Positions 1 through 6,010 of a stretch of DNA of 6,310 bases are shown here, in pieces (within the stretch, counting starts at the first letter, position 1; each line of letters opens with the position of its first letter). A program made the position numbers and the translations under genes. The notes under the pieces are model-generated. The model had not been told where the DNA came from, made no database searches, and worked only from the letters and a program-made list of their open reading frames with translations. Source of the stretch: DASYAN01 sp036501345 (GTDB taxonomy: Bacteria; Chloroflexota; Ktedonobacteria; Ktedonobacterales; Ktedonobacteraceae); assembly GCA_036501345.1 (NCBI GenBank), contig DASYAN010000412.1, positions 1 to 6,310 of the forward strand, given 5' to 3'.

Positions 1-870
1 TGTATTGGTGACGACAAAGGCACTCACTGCGAGCGGAGAAGCAGCCAGGGCACTGCCAGCGTTAAAGCCAAACCAGCCGAACCACAGCAGGCCAGCACCT
101 AGCAGTACAAAAGGAACATTATTTGAAACAATTGCTTCCCCCCGCTGAAAGCCTCGACGCTTGCCTATCACAATCGCAGCGGCCAATCCTGCAAAACCAG
201 CACTGATATGCACCACTGCCCCGCCTGCAAAATCGAGGGTACCCAAATTATGTAGCCATCCACCAGCTCCCCAGATCCAGTGGGCGATTGGATCATAGAC
301 TAGCGTTGACCATAAAATAACAAAGAGCACCAATGTGCGGAAACGAATACGTTCAACAAATGAACCGATAATCAGGGCTGGAGTGATAATTGCGAACATA
401 GCCTGAAAGATCATGAAGGCAAGTTGGGGAATTGTCCCTGCGTAATCTGCATTAGGTGCATAGCCGACTCCTGCCAGCCCAAAGAAGTTCAGTTCACCAA
501 TGATGCCATGGAAATCCTTACCAAAGACCAGACTATATCCCACCAGGACCCATTGAATACTCACAATAGCCAGAATGAGCAGCGTTTGTTTAATCACGCT
601 TACCACATTCTTGCTAGTTACCATTCCCCCATAGAAAAATCCAACGGCCGGAGTCATCAATAGGACCATTGCAGCGGACGTTAAAACCCAAGCTGTATCG
701 CCGGAATTGATCAGCTTGGGATTAAATGATCCTGCCGATGCGCCCGCAAAAAACGTTGCGGCATAACCGACTGCAATGCCAATGACTAACAAAATAATCA
801 AGTAAATAGGAAATCTACGATAAATAATAGGTGCGGTTCTGGGAGACTGCTCAGTCTCAATTGTTGTCAT
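1..870 (-). CDS. amt: Amt-family ammonium channel, 3' end outside the window
   Basis: This gene encodes an inner-membrane channel that takes up ammonium, recruiting NH4+ and conducting it through a hydrophobic pore. It starts at the ATG at 870-868 and stays open to the window edge, giving 290 of the usual 400-450 residues. After a hydrophobic N-terminal segment (about 17-40, signal-like), membrane helices follow at about 54-75, 92-113, 150-170, 178-192, 217-236 and 252-273. Residues align with E. coli AmtB landmarks: F155-Q156-F159 (AmtB F103, Q104, F107 gate), W200 (W148), D213 (D160) in the LDFAGG motif, pore H221 (H168), and W266, F269 and S273 (W212, F215, S219) in WFGFNAGS. The second pore histidine would lie beyond the window. 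The ribosome site is weak (GGTGAAAG). A GlnK/PII partner gene, common beside amt, is not visible and could lie downstream. The family call is secure. Confidence 0.96.
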   Translation of the reverse strand, partial: MTTIETEQSPRTAPIIYRRFPIYLIILLVIGIAVGYAATFFAGASAGSFNPKLINSGDTAWVLTSAAMVLLMTPAVGFFYGGMVTSKNVVSVIKQTLLILAIVSIQWVLVGYSLVFGKDFHGIIGELNFFGLAGVGYAPNADYAGTIPQLAFMIFQAMFAIITPALIIGSFVERIRFRTLVLFVILWSTLVYDPIAHWIWGAGGWLHNLGTLDFAGGAVVHISAGFAGLAAAIVIGKRRGFQRGEAIVSNNVPFVLLGAGLLWFGWFGFNAGSALAASPLAVSAFVVTNT

Positions 871-1074
871 CTGCTTTCACCAGCCTTTTTGATGAATACG
901 AGGGTATTCCTTCGCCCAAGGGCAGAGAGCGGTTCTGAGCACGATGAAGCATCAAGCATCTCATTCTAGCTTACCAAAACCCCCTTTTTTTCATTTCTTG
1001 GTCCTCCATCCGAACATGTTTTCTCATTCGTTGAGTAACATTTCGGCAGTGAAAAAATCCCTCAAAAAAACTCT

Positions 1075-1107
1075 CAAGTTACCTTGCTCATCCTTGCAAA
1101 TAACTTG
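1075..1107 (-). repeat. Inverted repeat in the presumed amt leader
   Basis: CAAGTTA (1075-1081) and TAACTTG (1101-1107) are perfect complements separated by 19 bases. In RNA from the minus strand they would form a stem at the very start of the leader if the promoter at 1116-1145 is right. The same stretch carries CTTGC at 1083, 1093 and 1104 (GCAAG on the minus strand), so it may equally be a protein-binding site on DNA. Confidence 0.4.
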
Positions 1108-1115
1108 CCATGCAT

Positions 1116-1145
1116 ATTGTACCAGGAATCGCATTTCCTTGACCA
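1116..1145 (-). promoter_or_regulatory. Candidate amt promoter (extended -10)
   Basis: On the minus strand a -35-like TGGTCA (1145-1140) is separated by 18 bp from TACAAT (1121-1116), which is preceded by TG one base upstream (TGGTACAAT), an extended -10. The -10 matches the consensus at five of six positions and the -35 at four of six. Transcription would begin near 1109 and give a leader of about 240 bases before amt. No sigma-54-type element was seen, although amt is a classic nitrogen-controlled gene. Confidence 0.4.
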
Positions 1146-1151
1146 CTAAAC

Positions 1152-1181
1152 CGACGCATCTACTCGAACGCGATGCGGTCG
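1152..1181. repeat. Bulged 9-bp inverted repeat upstream of the amt promoter
   Basis: CGACGCATC (1152-1160) pairs with GATGCGGTCG (1172-1181) with one bulged G at 1177 and an 11-base centre. Neither strand continues into a T tract, so it is not a standard terminator. It ends about 7 bp upstream of the candidate -35, so it could be an activator site, or a 3' stabilising hairpin for the hydrolase transcript. Confidence 0.45.
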
Positions 1182-1307
1182 TGTAGCATTACGTACCTTT
1201 TTGGCTCGCTTGGACAGATGCTTATACAGCTTCTACTCGGCAGATTGTTCAAAATCTTGTTATATGCTACTTTAGAGTATAGGATGATTTATATGAAATG
1301 AAAAGCA

Positions 1308-2126
1308 TCAGATTAGTACCCAGTAACCTAGCTGTCTGTCTTGCTCGCTGTTAATCTGCTTGACTCTGCCTTCTCGCTCTAGTTTGTGGAGATGCGCGGT
1401 AATTGAGAGCTTGGCTAGATCATGCAAGCGTGTGTCTGTCGTAGCATAAATTACTTGCACCATTGTGTGGATATCAATTCCCTGTGGGGTGCTATGCAGC
1501 AGATTGAGAAGTTGCTGTTCGCGCATCTGACGGTGCTGGATATAATCAGCCAGCTTTTCCTGTGGATTGGTGATGATCTGACCATGTGCCGGAACAATTT
1601 CATCTATCGCCAAGCTTTGCACTCGTTTAAGAGAATTCATATAGTCGAGCAAATCACCTTCGGGTGGTGGTGGGATCACGACGGTGCCGTTACTGGCGAG
1701 CAGGTCACCTGCGAAGAGGGTATGTTGCTTTTCCAGCAAGAAGCAGAGGTGGTCAAAACGGTGACCTGGTGTGTAGATAGCACGCAGCGAGTCGTCTCCT
1801 ACCAGAAAAGTGGTACCATCTGCAATGTCTTCATCTGCAAAAGGAACTCCCTGTCTGCTAAATGCAAGAATGGGGATACCAAATTGAGTACGTAAGCTCA
1901 TGGCTCCGCCGAGATGGTCGGGATGTCCATGGGTGATCAGAATGCGTCGGATGCCGCCACTCACCTGTCCCTCCTGGATAATGGTGGCGAGATACTCTGG
2001 CTGATCCTCGGCGGGATCGATGACTATCGCCCCTGTGCTCGGGCTTCCGAGTACGATTGTATTGGTTCCTGTTCCTGTCAGCAGCGAGGAGTTGGGTGCA
2101 AGAATGATCCTGTAGCTGTTTGTCAT
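1308..2126 (-). CDS. LACTB2-like MBL-fold metallo-hydrolase with C-terminal winged helix
   Basis: This 272-residue protein is a soluble metallo-beta-lactamase-fold hydrolase with a complete dinuclear metal site. It has H66, H68, D70 and H71 in the HGHPDHLGG motif, H122 in TPGHRFDH, bridging D141 in AGDLL, and H181 in PAHG. The core covers about 1-185. Residues about 200-272 look like the BLACT_WH winged helix, with a basic segment near LHKLEREGRVKQI. This two-part layout is that of the LACTB2 family; human LACTB2 is a single-strand-specific endoribonuclease, while bacterial members are mostly uncharacterised, so RNA as substrate is inference. No signal peptide is seen. The ATG at 2126 is the first start in an otherwise closed frame; the ribosome site upstream is poor. 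It is transcribed alone, divergently from the CpXC gene. A thioesterase-like or other hydrolase role cannot be excluded. Confidence 0.93.
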   Translation of the reverse strand: MTNSYRIILAPNSSLLTGTGTNTIVLGSPSTGAIVIDPAEDQPEYLATIIQEGQVSGGIRRILITHGHPDHLGGAMSLRTQFGIPILAFSRQGVPFADEDIADGTTFLVGDDSLRAIYTPGHRFDHLCFLLEKQHTLFAGDLLASNGTVVIPPPPEGDLLDYMNSLKRVQSLAIDEIVPAHGQIITNPQEKLADYIQHRQMREQQLLNLLHSTPQGIDIHTMVQVIYATTDTRLHDLAKLSITAHLHKLEREGRVKQINSEQDRQLGYWVLI

Positions 2127-2236
2127 GTCTATGCCTGCATCTCTCTTTGAAATTGCTTTATTCTATCATTTCTTTGGCTCTCCATTGCGGAGATAAAAAA
2201 GAGACATAAAATAGGACATATTTAAAGAAGCCATAT

Positions 2237-2266
2237 GTTATACTCTTGGTATAAGACGTGTCTCAA
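2237..2266 (-). promoter_or_regulatory. Candidate promoter of the MBL hydrolase gene
   Basis: On the minus strand TTGAGA (2266-2261, five of six to consensus) is followed after 18 bp by TATAAC (2242-2237, five of six). Transcription would start near 2230 and leave a leader of about 105 bases to the ATG at 2126. It is the best sigma-70-like pair on this strand of the divergent spacer. Confidence 0.5.
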
Positions 2267-2283
2267 GATCGGTCTCCAGTGCA

Positions 2284-2314
2284 TTGTCAAGAAAGGTTCT
2301 CGGGAATATGTTCC
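2284..2314 (+). promoter_or_regulatory. Candidate promoter of the CpXC-moaB unit with a small palindrome
   Basis: TTGTCA (2284-2289, five of six to consensus) lies 17 bp upstream of TATGTT (2307-2312, four of six). The -10 sits inside the inverted repeat GGAATATGTTCC (2303-2314, 4-bp arms), where a repressor could compete with polymerase. The leader to the ATG at 2393 would be about 75 bases. The pair is plausible but not strong. Confidence 0.33.
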
Positions 2315-2392
2315 TAATGAAACTCAGTTATCTATTCTCGAAAAGGTCGTGTGATTATGCACTAGTTTAGAGAGCAACGAAGAAATCGCTTT

Positions 2393-3040
2393 ATGTCTCG
2401 TTCGACTACACACACATTTACCTGTCCATGTGGCAAGGTGTTTAATTATCAGCAGTACGAGTATGTGAATGTGGTGGAAGATCCACTGTTGCGGTACATT
2501 GTGCTAGCTGGTTTAGTAAACATGGCTACCTGTCCGAACTGTGGACGGCGTGCAGCCTTTGCAACTCCCTTCATTTACTCTGACCCGGCATATGACTTGC
2601 TGGCGTATGTGCACCCGCGTCCCAATGTGCCAGATGAGGCTCGTATGTTAATCCTGGAGAAGTTGCGGACCACCTATAAGGACATTGTGTCCACGCACGT
2701 CCAGCAGGAAGAACATGTCAATGGTGGCCGGGTAGTTGCTTTATCACCCTCAGAGGCTAAGGATTTCCCTTCATTGAAGGTGCTCTTTGGCCTTGAGCAG
2801 CTCACTGATGTAATCAATGGCGTGCTAAGTCCCGAGGAGCGCCTGGGCAAACTTGCTTTGCATACACAGAGCCGTAGCGAGGCTGCACGTGGACAATTCC
2901 TCGATATTATGCGCAAATTTGCTACTGAAATGGGCTGTTTTATTGAGGTAGAAGATTTACCTGATGAATATACTGTGTGGCTCTACGGCTCTCGTCGGCA
3001 GATTGGGGCAATCATGCGTGCTCTCGCTCCGCGAGGATAA
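2393..3040 (+). CDS. CpXC-domain protein (zinc-ribbon-like), function unknown
   Basis: This is a 215-residue soluble protein with no signal peptide or membrane helix. Two cysteine knuckles, CPCG at 11-14 and CPNCG at 47-51, lie 32 residues apart and should bind one zinc ion. They are followed by a conserved-looking stretch near 58-77 ending in DLLAYVHP. This matches the CpXC domain family, in which a Cys-Pro-x-Cys pair is diagnostic and whose role is unknown. Residues about 85-215 form a mixed-charge C-terminal region that I do not recognise. The ATG at 2393 has only a weak purine stretch upstream. Its stop is followed three bases later by the moaB start, and its last codons carry the moaB ribosome site, so the two genes are probably co-transcribed and possibly translationally coupled. 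No function should be inferred from that beyond shared expression. Confidence 0.8.
   Translation: MSRSTTHTFTCPCGKVFNYQQYEYVNVVEDPLLRYIVLAGLVNMATCPNCGRRAAFATPFIYSDPAYDLLAYVHPRPNVPDEARMLILEKLRTTYKDIVSTHVQQEEHVNGGRVVALSPSEAKDFPSLKVLFGLEQLTDVINGVLSPEERLGKLALHTQSRSEAARGQFLDIMRKFATEMGCFIEVEDLPDEYTVWLYGSRRQIGAIMRALAPRG
3033..3037 (+). promoter_or_regulatory. moaB ribosome binding site inside the CpXC gene end
   Basis: GAGGA at 3033-3037 lies 6 bases before the ATG at 3044 and overlaps the final codons and stop of the upstream gene. It fixes the moaB start and suggests coupled translation. Confidence 0.7.
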
Positions 3041-3043
3041 AAC

Positions 3044-3529
3044 ATGATTACCATTGGCGTGCTGACTATTAGTGATAGTGTCTCTAAAGGAGAGCGAGAG
3101 GACCTGAGTGGGGCCGCAATCCACTCTCTGGTTGCGCAATTGTCCGATGCTATTGTCAGTATTGAGACAACTATTCCCGACGAGCAAGATCAAATCGCAG
3201 CATTACTACGTGAATGGAGCGATAACCACCGGCTCAATCTTATCCTGACCACAGGAGGTACCGGGCTGGCTCCGCGTGATGTTACTCCTGAAGCCACAAA
3301 AGCAGTAATTGAGCGCGAAGCTCCGGGCATTGCCGAGGGACTGCGTTCCATCAGTCTGCGATATACGCCTATGGCAATGCTTTCGCGTGGTATCGCAGGC
3401 GTGCGGGGGCATTCCCTTATCATCAATCTGCCAGGGAGCCCCAAAGCGGTAAAAGAGTGCCTCGAGTATGTTCTACCAGTGTTGCCACATGCCATCAATT
3501 TATTAACTGAAGGGCCTAAAGAACACTAA
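3044..3529 (+). CDS. moaB: MogA/MoaB-family molybdopterin adenylyltransferase
   Basis: The 161-residue protein belongs to the MoCF_biosynth fold. Members of this family transfer AMP from ATP to molybdopterin, the step before MoeA inserts molybdate. Visible hallmarks are the N-terminal strand IGVLTISDS (4-12), IPDE with D46, the nucleotide/molybdopterin loop TTGGTGL (69-75), RDVTPEA (78-84) with D79, and LPGSPKA (129-135). D46 and D79 correspond by motif to the two aspartates important in E. coli MogA (D49, D82). The length is typical of a stand-alone enzyme and nothing is missing. It lies three bases after the CpXC gene on the same strand, with a good ribosome site. No other cofactor gene is visible, so the rest of the pathway must be elsewhere. 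Choosing between the names moaB and mog is not possible from sequence alone; some MoaB homologues are dispensable or inactive. Confidence 0.92.
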   Translation: MITIGVLTISDSVSKGEREDLSGAAIHSLVAQLSDAIVSIETTIPDEQDQIAALLREWSDNHRLNLILTTGGTGLAPRDVTPEATKAVIEREAPGIAEGLRSISLRYTPMAMLSRGIAGVRGHSLIINLPGSPKAVKECLEYVLPVLPHAINLLTEGPKEH

Positions 3530-3530
3530 T

Positions 3531-3569
3531 TTGATCAAAATTTAACAAATTTTTTGTAATTACTTCACA
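3531..3569 (+). promoter_or_regulatory. AT-rich regulatory segment and candidate promoter of the two-component operon
   Basis: The 71-base gap between moaB and the regulator contains TTGATC (3531-3536) 18 bp before TGTAAT (3555-3560), a usable -35/-10 pair. A perfect 7-bp AT-only inverted repeat, AAAATTT (3537-3543) and AAATTTT (3547-3553), overlaps it and is followed by two further T residues. It could act as a weak terminator for moaB or as a binding site. TTAACA (3542), TTTGTA (3553) and TTCACA (3564) are spaced 11 bp apart, as in PhoB/PhoP-type sites. A strong AGGAG ribosome site follows at 3591-3595. Confidence 0.38.
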
Positions 3570-3600
3570 CGGAAATGCGAAACTAAGATCAGGAGACCGT

Positions 3601-4326
3601 ATGAAGATACTCATTATCGAGGACGAAGCAAACATCGTTCAGGTCATCCGGCTCTACCTGGAACAAGCTGACTATAGCGTGGTCAGCGCGAGTGATGGTA
3701 TCGCCGGGCTAGAATTGCATGCCCGCGAACATCCCGATTTGGTTATTCTTGACCTGATGCTGCCGGGACTTGAGGGGATGGAGGTTTGCAGGCGTATTCG
3801 TAACTGGGCAAATACACCCATCCTTATGCTCACAGCACGCCAGGGAGAAGAAGATCGCATCCTGGGATTAGAGTCAGGAGCCGACGATTATCTAATCAAA
3901 CCATTCAGTCCGCGCGAACTGGTAAGCCGGGTTAAGGCCATCCTGCGTCGGAGTGCTGTGAATATGACTGATTCGGACAAGTTGGCTAAAGAAGAGCTAG
4001 GGGTGACAAATGCTGACGAAATCCGTTTCGGAGGGCTGGCGATCAATATTCCAGCTCGCAAAGTCATCGCTAATGGGCAGTTGGTCACACTGACAGCAAA
4101 AGAGTTCGATTTACTAGTGGCTCTTGCCTCAGCACCGGATCGTGTCTTCACGCGAGAGACCCTGCTCAATCAGGTGTGGGGCTATACCTATCTGGGTGAT
4201 GGTCGTACCGTCGATGTGCACATCGGCACCGTGCGCAAAAAGCTCGAAAGCATTCCAGGTGTTCCACATCATATCCAGACAGTTTGGGGTGTGGGCTATA
4301 AATTCGTAGTGGTACCAGCTTCGTAG
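3601..4326 (+). CDS. OmpR/PhoB-family response regulator
   Basis: This 241-residue cytoplasmic transcription factor is switched on by phosphorylation from the kinase encoded just downstream. The receiver domain (about 1-117) has every key residue: the acidic pair E7-D8, phospho-acceptor D51, T78, and K100 in KPF. A linker at about 118-140 is charged and fairly long. The DNA-binding winged helix (about 141-238) shows LTAKEFDLL (164-172), the recognition-helix region RTVDVHIGTVRKKLE (202-216) and the C-terminal wing GVGYKF (230-235). An AGGAG ribosome site 5 bases before the ATG fixes the start. The kinase gene follows after 43 bases with no promoter or terminator visible between, so the pair is one operon. 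Its own upstream region carries phased hexamers that suggest autoregulation. The stop codon falls in the second copy of a short tandem duplication (4303-4336). The family is certain; target genes are unknown. Confidence 0.96.
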   Translation: MKILIIEDEANIVQVIRLYLEQADYSVVSASDGIAGLELHAREHPDLVILDLMLPGLEGMEVCRRIRNWANTPILMLTARQGEEDRILGLESGADDYLIKPFSPRELVSRVKAILRRSAVNMTDSDKLAKEELGVTNADEIRFGGLAINIPARKVIANGQLVTLTAKEFDLLVALASAPDRVFTRETLLNQVWGYTYLGDGRTVDVHIGTVRKKLESIPGVPHHIQTVWGVGYKFVVVPAS

Positions 4327-4336
4327 TAGTACCGAC
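4303..4336 (+). repeat. 17-bp imperfect tandem duplication across the regulator stop codon
   Basis: Copy one is TTCGTAGTGGTACCAGC (4303-4319) and copy two is TTCGTAGTAGTACCGAC (4320-4336), 14 of 17 bases identical and directly abutting. Copy one is read as F235 to A240 of the regulator. Because 17 is not a multiple of three, copy two is entered in another frame, and its TAG at 4324-4326 supplies the stop. Confidence 0.75.
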
Positions 4337-4369
4337 GATATCCTAGCCTTGCACATGAGGAGAATCTAC

Positions 4370-5860
4370 ATGGATACCGATACTTCCCATCCTGCATTAA
4401 GCCTCAGAACAAAACTCGTTCTGAGCTATCTGGCTGTGATTCTTGGAACGGTCCTTGTGCTGAGTTTCGCCGTCTCATGGACAGTACATAACTATTACAT
4501 TAATTTACAGCATCGTCGCCTGCAAAACACTGCGGATCAGATAGAGCAAGACTTAGAGCATGGCATCCAATATTCTGGCGGTCATCGATTCTCAGCTCGT
4601 CTTTTTGATGCAGATACCTTGTTCGCCTTCATGTACAAAGGTGATAATAATCCCCAATGTGATCAAGCATTTATTGGTGCTGAGAACTGCAACAATCCAA
4701 CAATTATCCAAGCACTTAAGCAGGCATTACAAGGACAAAGTACAGATTTTGGTCAAATACCACTTGCAGCTCCTGATGGTAGTATCTCCTCGTTCTATAC
4801 AAGTCGTCCTTTACAAATTAATGGTCAGATTGTCGGTGCGATGTTTTTAGCTGAGCCGCAATTATCACCCAATCTTGATTTCTTGCAGCAGATCAATCAG
4901 GCAATCCTGGTTGCTGGCTTTGTGGTAGCTGGTATCGCTCTCTGCACTAGTGTCCTGCTTGTGCGCCGTTTTACTCGGCCACTCGAGGATTTAACAGTGG
5001 CGGCAGAGCAAATGAAACAAGGGAAGTACACCCAGCGCGTCTCCTTACCCAAAAATCTCGACGAGCTAGGACAACTTGGACTCACCTTCAATGAGATGGC
5101 AGATACCATTGAGACTGATATTACAGAATTGCGCCGCCAGGATCAAGTGCGTCGCGATCTGATCGCCAACATCGCCCATGATCTGGCTACGCCCCTTACC
5201 GCTATCCAGGGCTTCAGCGAAGCTCTAGCTGATGATGTTATCTCTGACTTAGATGGACGTCAGGAAACGGCACAGCGCATTAGACGAGAGGTACAACGCT
5301 TGCGCCGTCTGGTTGCTGATATCCAGCAGATGACATCACTCGAAGCCGGTCATACAAAACTCGATCTTGCTCCCTTGGATATGCATGCTCAGGTCGATGA
5401 GACGATTGCGGTCATTGCCCCTGAATGTGAACCGATAGGCATTAGCGTGCATAACGACATTGAGTCGTCTATTCCACAGGTGATTGCCGATGGTGATCGC
5501 ATCACACAGGTCTTGCTCAATTTGCTGGACAATGCCCGCCGTCATACGCTAGACGGAGGAACTATCCGTGTTGGAGCCACACTGCAGGGTAATTCTCTAC
5601 GCGTCTGGGTCAGCGATACCGGCATCGGTATCGATCCCGCAGACCTGCCCCACATTTTTGAGCGTTTCTATCGCGCCGACCGCTCACGTACAACTTCTAC
5701 TGGTGGCAGTGGCTTGGGGCTCTCTATCGTCAAAGCGATTATTACTGCTCATGGCGGCAGCATCTGGGCTGAGAGTACTCTCGGTCAGGGTACATGCATC
5801 ACATTTACCTTACCCATAGCAGTGCAGACACAAACAGTGACTTCAACCAGCATAACCTAG
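4370..5860 (+). CDS. Membrane sensor histidine kinase (HAMP-HisKA-HATPase)
   Basis: This 496-residue kinase senses an extracytoplasmic signal, autophosphorylates and passes the phosphate to the regulator encoded upstream. The start at 4370 was chosen because GAGGAG (4357-4362) lies 7 bases before it; TTG 4349 and ATG 4355 in frame lack such a site. TM1 is about 16-39, the extracytoplasmic sensor about 40-177 with C97 and C107, and TM2 about 178-198. HAMP (about 199-251) begins RRFTRP. HisKA has phospho-acceptor H270 in NIAHDLATPLTAIQG, where alanine replaces the usual arginine three residues after the histidine. HATPase_c has the N box NLLDNARRH (N384, N388), the G1 box DTGIGI (D416), the F box FERFYR (430-435) and the G2 box GGSGLGL (445-451). 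All catalytic parts are present. The sensor region is AT-richer than the transmitter and matches no family I recognise. No clear terminator follows. Confidence 0.95.
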   Translation: MDTDTSHPALSLRTKLVLSYLAVILGTVLVLSFAVSWTVHNYYINLQHRRLQNTADQIEQDLEHGIQYSGGHRFSARLFDADTLFAFMYKGDNNPQCDQAFIGAENCNNPTIIQALKQALQGQSTDFGQIPLAAPDGSISSFYTSRPLQINGQIVGAMFLAEPQLSPNLDFLQQINQAILVAGFVVAGIALCTSVLLVRRFTRPLEDLTVAAEQMKQGKYTQRVSLPKNLDELGQLGLTFNEMADTIETDITELRRQDQVRRDLIANIAHDLATPLTAIQGFSEALADDVISDLDGRQETAQRIRREVQRLRRLVADIQQMTSLEAGHTKLDLAPLDMHAQVDETIAVIAPECEPIGISVHNDIESSIPQVIADGDRITQVLLNLLDNARRHTLDGGTIRVGATLQGNSLRVWVSDTGIGIDPADLPHIFERFYRADRSRTTSTGGSGLGLSIVKAIITAHGGSIWAESTLGQGTCITFTLPIAVQTQTVTSTSIT

Positions 5861-6010
5861 TACCAGCACTAGTGCAACTAGACCCATCGCTCCTATTATA
5901 CAGAAGCAATAGCCCATTTGGGCATTGTGGATGGCTCCGCTGGAAAAACTTGTAAGCATGTCTGGGATGGTGTGTTGAGGAGATATTCTGGAAAAGAAGA
6001 ATGAAGTGAG
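5861..6010. other. Convergent spacer between the kinase and tRNA-Lys
   Basis: This short gap separates two converging transcripts. It holds a perfect 10-bp palindrome, GCACTAGTGC (5866-5875), six bases after the kinase stop, and a short hairpin-capable repeat, GCCCATTTGGGC (5912-5923), flanked by AAT and ATT. Neither is followed by a T tract, so termination here is not of the classical intrinsic type. T-rich sequence lies just 3' of the tRNA on the minus strand (about 5990-6006). Confidence 0.4.

Larger units (their letters stand above)
871..1307. other. Gene-free 437-base spacer with the amt leader and upstream region
   Basis: No credible coding region lies between the hydrolase stop and the amt start. 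On the minus strand it holds an extended -10 promoter candidate (1116-1145), a bulged inverted repeat just upstream of it (1152-1181), and a leader of about 240 bases. That leader contains a 7-bp inverted repeat (1075-1107), three GCAAG repeats and homopolymer T runs near 1051-1070. No classic intrinsic terminator (GC-rich hairpin followed by a T tract) is evident for the upstream hydrolase gene. Confidence 0.6.

Noticed and set aside
424..663. 79-codon plus-strand open frame
   Set aside because: It is antisense to the well-supported Amt coding sequence, which runs without interruption through it.
944..1186. 80-codon plus-strand open frame upstream of amt
   Set aside because: It has no ribosome site, its composition follows homopolymer runs, no domain is recognisable, and it lies across the presumed amt leader and promoter on the other strand.
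1422..1895. 157-codon plus-strand open frame
   Set aside because: It lies entirely opposite the MBL hydrolase, whose metal-binding motifs prove the minus frame; the antisense product has no recognisable features.
3537..3555. Intrinsic terminator after moaB
   Set aside because: The stem is A-T only and the T run is short, so it is too weak to call; the sequence serves better as part of the next operon's promoter region.
4349..4369. Upstream TTG and ATG starts for the kinase
   Set aside because: They overlap the ribosome binding site itself; the ATG at 4370 is placed 7 bases after GAGGAG.
5908..5926. Intrinsic terminator between the kinase and tRNA-Lys
   Set aside because: The GC-rich stem is only four to five pairs and no T tract follows on either strand.
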